A stretch of DNA of 16,305 nucleotides from CAYHZL01 sp964361075. GTDB taxonomy: Bacteria; Bacteroidota; Ignavibacteria; UBA10030; UBA8401. Below are positions 12,859-16,305 of the stretch, piece by piece. Where the stretch lies: the NCBI GenBank assembly GCA_964361075.1, contig CAYHZL010000069.1:1-16305 (forward strand). The letters are read 5' to 3'. Numbering within the stretch: position 1 is the stretch's first letter; each line of letters starts with the position of its first letter. The notes beneath the pieces are model-generated. The model saw nothing but the letters and a program-made list of their open reading frames with translations. It was not told where the DNA came from and searched no databases. A program made the translations under genes and the position numbers.

Positions 12859-13569
12859 ATGGGTAGAATATTTGAAAAAAGAAAACATAAAATGTTCGCA
12901 CGCTTTGATAAAATGGCAAAGGCGTTCACCAACTACGGAAAAGAAATTTCGATGGCGGTGAAAGAAGCCGGACCTGACCCGAACACCAATTCGCGTCTTC
13001 GCAACATTATTCAAAATGCAAAAGCAGCAAATATGCCGAAAGATAGAATTGATGGAGCAATAAAACGCGCATCATCGAAAGATGAAAAAGGGTATGAAGA
13101 AGTTATTTACGAAGGATACGCGCCACACGGCATAGCGCTGCTTGTTGTTACCGCAACCGATAACCCGACACGAACCGTTGGCAACGTACGCAGCACACTG
13201 ATGCATAATGGCGGTACGCTTGGCACTGCCGGATCCCTTTCTTTTATGTTTGAACGGAAAGGCGTTTTTAAAATTTCTGCAGAACGAATAAAAAATTTGG
13301 AAGAGTTTGAACTTGAAATGATTGACTACGGCGCAGAAGATATTTCAGTAAACGAAGGCGTTCTGTATATCTCGACACAGTTCAACGATTTTGCCAAAAT
13401 GCAAAAAGCGCTCGAAGCAAAAAATATTTCTGCAACAAGCGCAGGGATAGAATATATTCCTACCACAACAAAAGAATTACCGGAAGCACACGCTGACGCC
13501 GTACTGGAACTTATTGCGAAGTTAGAAGAAGATGACGATGTGCAAGCCGTATTTCATACACTGGAATAA
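12859..13569 (+). CDS. YebC/TACO1 family protein, second paralog (Bacteroidetes type)
   Basis: This 236-aa protein is a clear second YebC homolog: GPDPNTNSRLRNIIQNAKAANMPKD, VIYEGYAPHGIALLVVTATDNPTRTVGNVRS, GGTLGTAGSLSFMF and EEDDDVQAVFHTLE at the C-terminus. The N-terminus MGRIFEKRKHKMFARFDKMAKAFTNYGKEI lacks the MSGHNKW start of the upstream yebC and resembles the form common in Bacteroidetes. By family knowledge it is likelier to act on translation than as a DNA-binding regulator, but this is inference. The start is ATG at 12859, with AAGGA seven bases upstream. It converges on copA, whose stop is 4 bp away, with no terminator between them. Confidence 0.93.
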   Translation: MGRIFEKRKHKMFARFDKMAKAFTNYGKEISMAVKEAGPDPNTNSRLRNIIQNAKAANMPKDRIDGAIKRASSKDEKGYEEVIYEGYAPHGIALLVVTATDNPTRTVGNVRSTLMHNGGTLGTAGSLSFMFERKGVFKISAERIKNLEEFELEMIDYGAEDISVNEGVLYISTQFNDFAKMQKALEAKNISATSAGIEYIPTTTKELPEAHADAVLELIAKLEEDDDVQAVFHTLE

Positions 13570-13573
13570 AATC

Positions 13574-15832
13574 TTACAACTTTTTATATCTCAAACGTAA
13601 ACTATTGCTCACCACACTTACCGAGCTAAACGCCATTGCTGCCGCGGCTATTACAGGGCTCAATAAACCAAACGCTGCCAACGGTATTCCAATAATATTG
13701 TAGACGAAAGCCCAAAATAAATTTTGTTTAATCGTGCGTATCGTTGCTTTCGAAATACGTATTGCTTCTACAACATCCAGTAAATCATTTTTCATCAATG
13801 TAATATCTGCAGTTTCAATCGCTACATCCGTTCCGTGTCCCATCGAAATACTGACATCAGCACTGGCAAGTGCCGGCGCATCATTGATACCATCGCCCAC
13901 CATTGCAATAATTTTTCCTTGTTGTTGAAGTGAGCGAACGCGTTCTGCTTTTCCATCAGGCAACACGTCGGCAAATATTTTTGTAATCCCTGCACGTTGT
14001 GCAACAGCGTGCGCTGTCCGTTCATAATCGCCCGTCATCATGATTACATCTATATTCATCGCTCGTAATTGTTCCATCGCCTTGTGTGATGATGGTTTCA
14101 CAGTGTCCGCAATGGCAAAGAGAGAAATAATTTCTCCATTCATAATAACATAGACAATTGTTTTCCCTTCGTCAGAAAATTTTTCAACAATATTATGTAC
14201 TGAAGTTATATCTATTGCAAGCGATTCCATTAAAGCGCGGCTGCCGATAGCAATTACATTATTGTCAATTGATGCCGTTACACCAAATCCTGTTTGAGAT
14301 TGGAACGTATCAACCTGACGGAATTCAATTTTTCGTTCTATAGCAAAACGAACAATCGCTTTGGCAAGTGGATGTTCCGAGTTGCGTTCAACGGAAGAAA
14401 CTATTTGCAAAATAGTTTCTTCCACATAATTACCAAACATGCGAACGTCGGTTACCATCGGCTCGCCTGAAGTGATTGTTCCTGTTTTATCGAACACAAT
14501 TGTTTGCACACTATGCAATCGTTCCAAGCTTTCTGCATTCTTAATCAGAATTCCTTTTTTTGCGCCAAGTCCGGTGCCGACCATAATTGCGGTCGGCGTT
14601 GCCAACCCAAGCGCGCACGGACACGCGATGATAAGCACTGCAATAAATTGAATCATTGCTTCGGTCAATGTTGCATTGCCAAAAAAGAACCATCCCAAAA
14701 AAGTAATTACAGCCAGACTAATAACTGCAGGAACAAATACTTCGGCAATTTTATCTGCTAATTTTTGAATCGGCGCTTTCGAACCTTGTGCATCTTCAAC
14801 TAATTTTATGATGTGAGCAACAACAGTATCCTTGCCGACAGCAGTTGCAGTAAAATCAATACTGCCCAATGTATTCATTGTGCCGCCGATAACTTTTTCG
14901 TCGATAGTTTTTTCGACAGGCATGCCTTCACCGGTAATCATCGATTCATCAATGGATGTACTGCCGCGTGAAATAATTCCATCAACAGGAATTTTTTCTC
15001 CGGGACGAACAACAACAACATCGCCGCACACAACTTGTTCAACCGGAATTTCAACTTCCCTACTTGAACGGATAACATGAGCAGCTTTCGGTTGCAGATG
15101 CATCAGGGCGGTAATTGCATCGGAAGTTTTTTTCTTCGCGCGTGCTTCAAGCATCTTGCCCATTAAGATTAACGTAATAATCGTTGCCGCCGTATCGAAA
15201 TAGACATTGTGTGCGCCGCTTGTTCCGTGCAAGAGCCGCGGAAATAATACAACGATAGTGCTGTACAAATACGCAACTCCAGTTCCAACTGCCACCAGCG
15301 TATTCATGTCTGAAGAAAAATGTTTTGCAAGTTTCCATGTTGAAATAAAAAATCTTTTTCCGGAAATAAACATTACAACAGAAGTTGCCAGAAAAAGAAT
15401 TCTGTTACTCTCATCCATTGTGAAAGGCGACCATTCCATAAACCAATCGGTCATGCTCACCATACTTAGCACCATAACAGGTAAAGCCAACGAAAGACTT
15501 ATAAAAAATTCTTTCTTGAGCTTCACATAAGATTCTTGTTGAAAATCTCTCGGTTTGATTTGTGAAGCTAAATTATTTTTTTCAACCGGCGCAGTGGGAA
15601 GCACTAACGTGTATCCCGCTTCGCTTACAACGCCGGCAAGTTTCTCTAAACTCGTTTTTGATTCATCAATAACGAGAGAAACTTTTTCCGTAGCCAGATT
15701 AACATTTGCCTGTGCAACGCCATCAACACGCTTCAACACTTTTTCAACTCGCGCAACACAACTTGCACACGTCATTCCTGTAACAGGCAAAGTAATTATC
15801 TGTGCGGATTTCAAATCTGTAATCGCATCCAT
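13574..15832 (-). CDS. copA: Copper-exporting P-type ATPase
   Basis: This P1B-type ATPase exports Cu+ (or Ag+) across the inner membrane. The 752-aa protein has one N-terminal heavy-metal domain with TGMTCASC (C22, C25), then helices carrying the Cu+ signature: CPC (C404-P405-C406), YN in the penultimate helix (FVYNIIG) and a final helix with MAFSSVSVVSNS (MxxSS). Catalytic motifs are DKTGTIT (D448), EHPLAKAI (H487), the actuator loop and MVGDGINDAPALASADV. The actuator loop reads TGEGMPVEK (300-308); most relatives have TGES, but the catalytic Glu302 is kept. Its ATG shares one base with the copZ stop (TAATG), so the two are translationally coupled. Confidence 0.97.
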   Translation of the reverse strand: MDAITDLKSAQIITLPVTGMTCASCVARVEKVLKRVDGVAQANVNLATEKVSLVIDESKTSLEKLAGVVSEAGYTLVLPTAPVEKNNLASQIKPRDFQQESYVKLKKEFFISLSLALPVMVLSMVSMTDWFMEWSPFTMDESNRILFLATSVVMFISGKRFFISTWKLAKHFSSDMNTLVAVGTGVAYLYSTIVVLFPRLLHGTSGAHNVYFDTAATIITLILMGKMLEARAKKKTSDAITALMHLQPKAAHVIRSSREVEIPVEQVVCGDVVVVRPGEKIPVDGIISRGSTSIDESMITGEGMPVEKTIDEKVIGGTMNTLGSIDFTATAVGKDTVVAHIIKLVEDAQGSKAPIQKLADKIAEVFVPAVISLAVITFLGWFFFGNATLTEAMIQFIAVLIIACPCALGLATPTAIMVGTGLGAKKGILIKNAESLERLHSVQTIVFDKTGTITSGEPMVTDVRMFGNYVEETILQIVSSVERNSEHPLAKAIVRFAIERKIEFRQVDTFQSQTGFGVTASIDNNVIAIGSRALMESLAIDITSVHNIVEKFSDEGKTIVYVIMNGEIISLFAIADTVKPSSHKAMEQLRAMNIDVIMMTGDYERTAHAVAQRAGITKIFADVLPDGKAERVRSLQQQGKIIAMVGDGINDAPALASADVSISMGHGTDVAIETADITLMKNDLLDVVEAIRISKATIRTIKQNLFWAFVYNIIGIPLAAFGLLSPVIAAAAMAFSSVSVVSNSLRLRYKKL

Positions 15833-16041
15833 TAATGTACCGATGTAAGTTTGTAGCCTGCTTCTTCTACTGCATTTTTAATAACTTCTTGTGCAATGGC
15901 AGAAGAATCATATTTTATTTTTGCTTTTCCCATTTCAACATTTTCAACTGTAACACCGGCAATTTTGCCGAGTTCTTCTTTTACACTCATTACGCAATGC
16001 ATGCAAGTCATTCCTTCGATGCTTAATTCTTTTGTCTCCAT
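15832..16041 (-). CDS. copZ: CopZ-like copper chaperone (heavy-metal-associated domain)
   Basis: This is a single ferredoxin-like HMA domain that carries Cu+ in the cytoplasm and hands it to CopA. The metal site is EGMTCMHC (C13, C16), followed by the usual beta-alpha-beta layout ending EEAGYKL. I start at ATG 16039-16041 because GGAG lies six bases upstream, giving 69 aa. An in-frame TTG at 16051-16053 would add four residues, but it overlaps that Shine-Dalgarno sequence. The gene leads the copZ-copA pair. No MerR-type (CueR) palindrome could be recognised upstream. Confidence 0.95.
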   Translation of the reverse strand: METKELSIEGMTCMHCVMSVKEELGKIAGVTVENVEMGKAKIKYDSSAIAQEVIKNAVEEAGYKLTSVH

Positions 16042-16305
16042 TGTTTTCTCCAAATTGTGTGTGTGAAATATTTGTTACTGTAAAAATATACGAACAGATA
16101 GACAAAAATGTGTTACAGATAAAGAAGGAAGTGTTATAGAATTTGCATGTTAAAAGATTTTGTAACTCCTAAGTAACTCACATCGTAAGTTACTCTATAT
16201 TGAGAAAAATTCGTCGAAGGCGTATTGAACGCGCTACTCAGCGAAAAATCATTTAGTAAGTGATGTTACGCAGAACGGAAAAAAACACCCGTCATTCCCG
16301 CATGT
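16042..16305. other. copZ leader and repeat-filled right edge
   Basis: The first 120 bp form the copZ leader and must contain its promoter, which I could not assign. A repeat module begins at 16162. After it come gtaagtgatgttac (16257-16270) and, at the very edge, cgtcattcccgc, the start of a REP-like GTCATTCCCGC repeat cut off by the window. No gene is seen. Confidence 0.6.
16162..16241. mobile_element. End of a further GTAAC-ended element, continuing past the window
   Basis: It starts gtaactcctaagtaactc (16162-16179), the exact reverse complement of the ruvC-proximal end of the 428-bp element (10833-10850). It continues to cgtattgaacgcgctactcag (about 16221-16241), matching 10735-10756 in reverse. 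If the whole element is like the 428-bp one, the other end lies beyond 16305. The 8 bp outside the visible end are aagatttt (16154-16161). Confidence 0.7.

Noticed and set aside
16042..16161. CueR-type operator upstream of copZ
   Set aside because: No dyad of the MerR-family kind could be recognised between plausible promoter elements.

Overview
The window is 16.3 kb of AT-rich bacterial chromosome made mostly of housekeeping genes. It has no plasmid, phage or CRISPR genes. The best guess is a member of the Bacteroidota–Chlorobiota–Ignavibacteriota group, nearer Ignavibacteria/Chlorobi than classical Bacteroidetes. The second YebC protein looks like the Bacteroidetes-type paralog, and several genes carry clear Shine-Dalgarno sequences (GGAG, AGGAG), which classical Bacteroidetes usually lack. 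This placement is inference.

Left block (1-4285, minus strand): psd, pssA, purS, purQ, tatA, a tatB-like gene and gatA (cut by the left edge) lie head to tail with gaps of at most about 25 bp and one 4-bp overlap. They look like one operon joining phosphatidylethanolamine synthesis, purine synthesis, Tat export and tRNA-Gln amidation. A 288-bp divergent spacer follows. It holds a terminator-like hairpin with no obvious gene feeding it.

Centre (4574-9489, plus strand): a NIF3-family metal protein, a coiled-coil zinc-ribbon protein and an RNase HI-type protein are tightly coupled. The RNase P RNA gene (rnpB) and recJ follow.

Right block (9668-13569, plus strand): yebC, ruvC, ruvA, a hotdog thioesterase and a second yebC paralog. 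The copper genes copZ-copA (13574-16041, minus strand) converge on it.

The most notable content is between the genes. The spacers hold short inverted-repeat elements, some nested inside others. Three of them share GTAACTACTCAG-like ends and have exact 8-bp direct repeats immediately outside their ends (TAATTTTT, CAGAAAAA, ACATAAAG). Ends starting GTAA with 8-bp target duplications are hallmarks of the IS66 family, so these look like small non-autonomous elements (MITEs) moved by an IS66-like transposase that is not in the window. One sits inside another with its own target duplication. If the elements and one duplication copy are removed in silico, yebC-ruvC-(ruvA)-thioesterase-yebC2 becomes a compact operon with gaps of 7, 14, about 24 and 20 bp. 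The yebC stop codon lies inside one duplicated target. Other repeats present are paired AACCTTGAAGGTT palindromes in REPIN-like 81-82 bp units, a GGGCATCTCTAA-ended element, ATGCCATGAGT pairs, a GGATGACACGG-type repeat and a REP-like GATTCCGGC hairpin.
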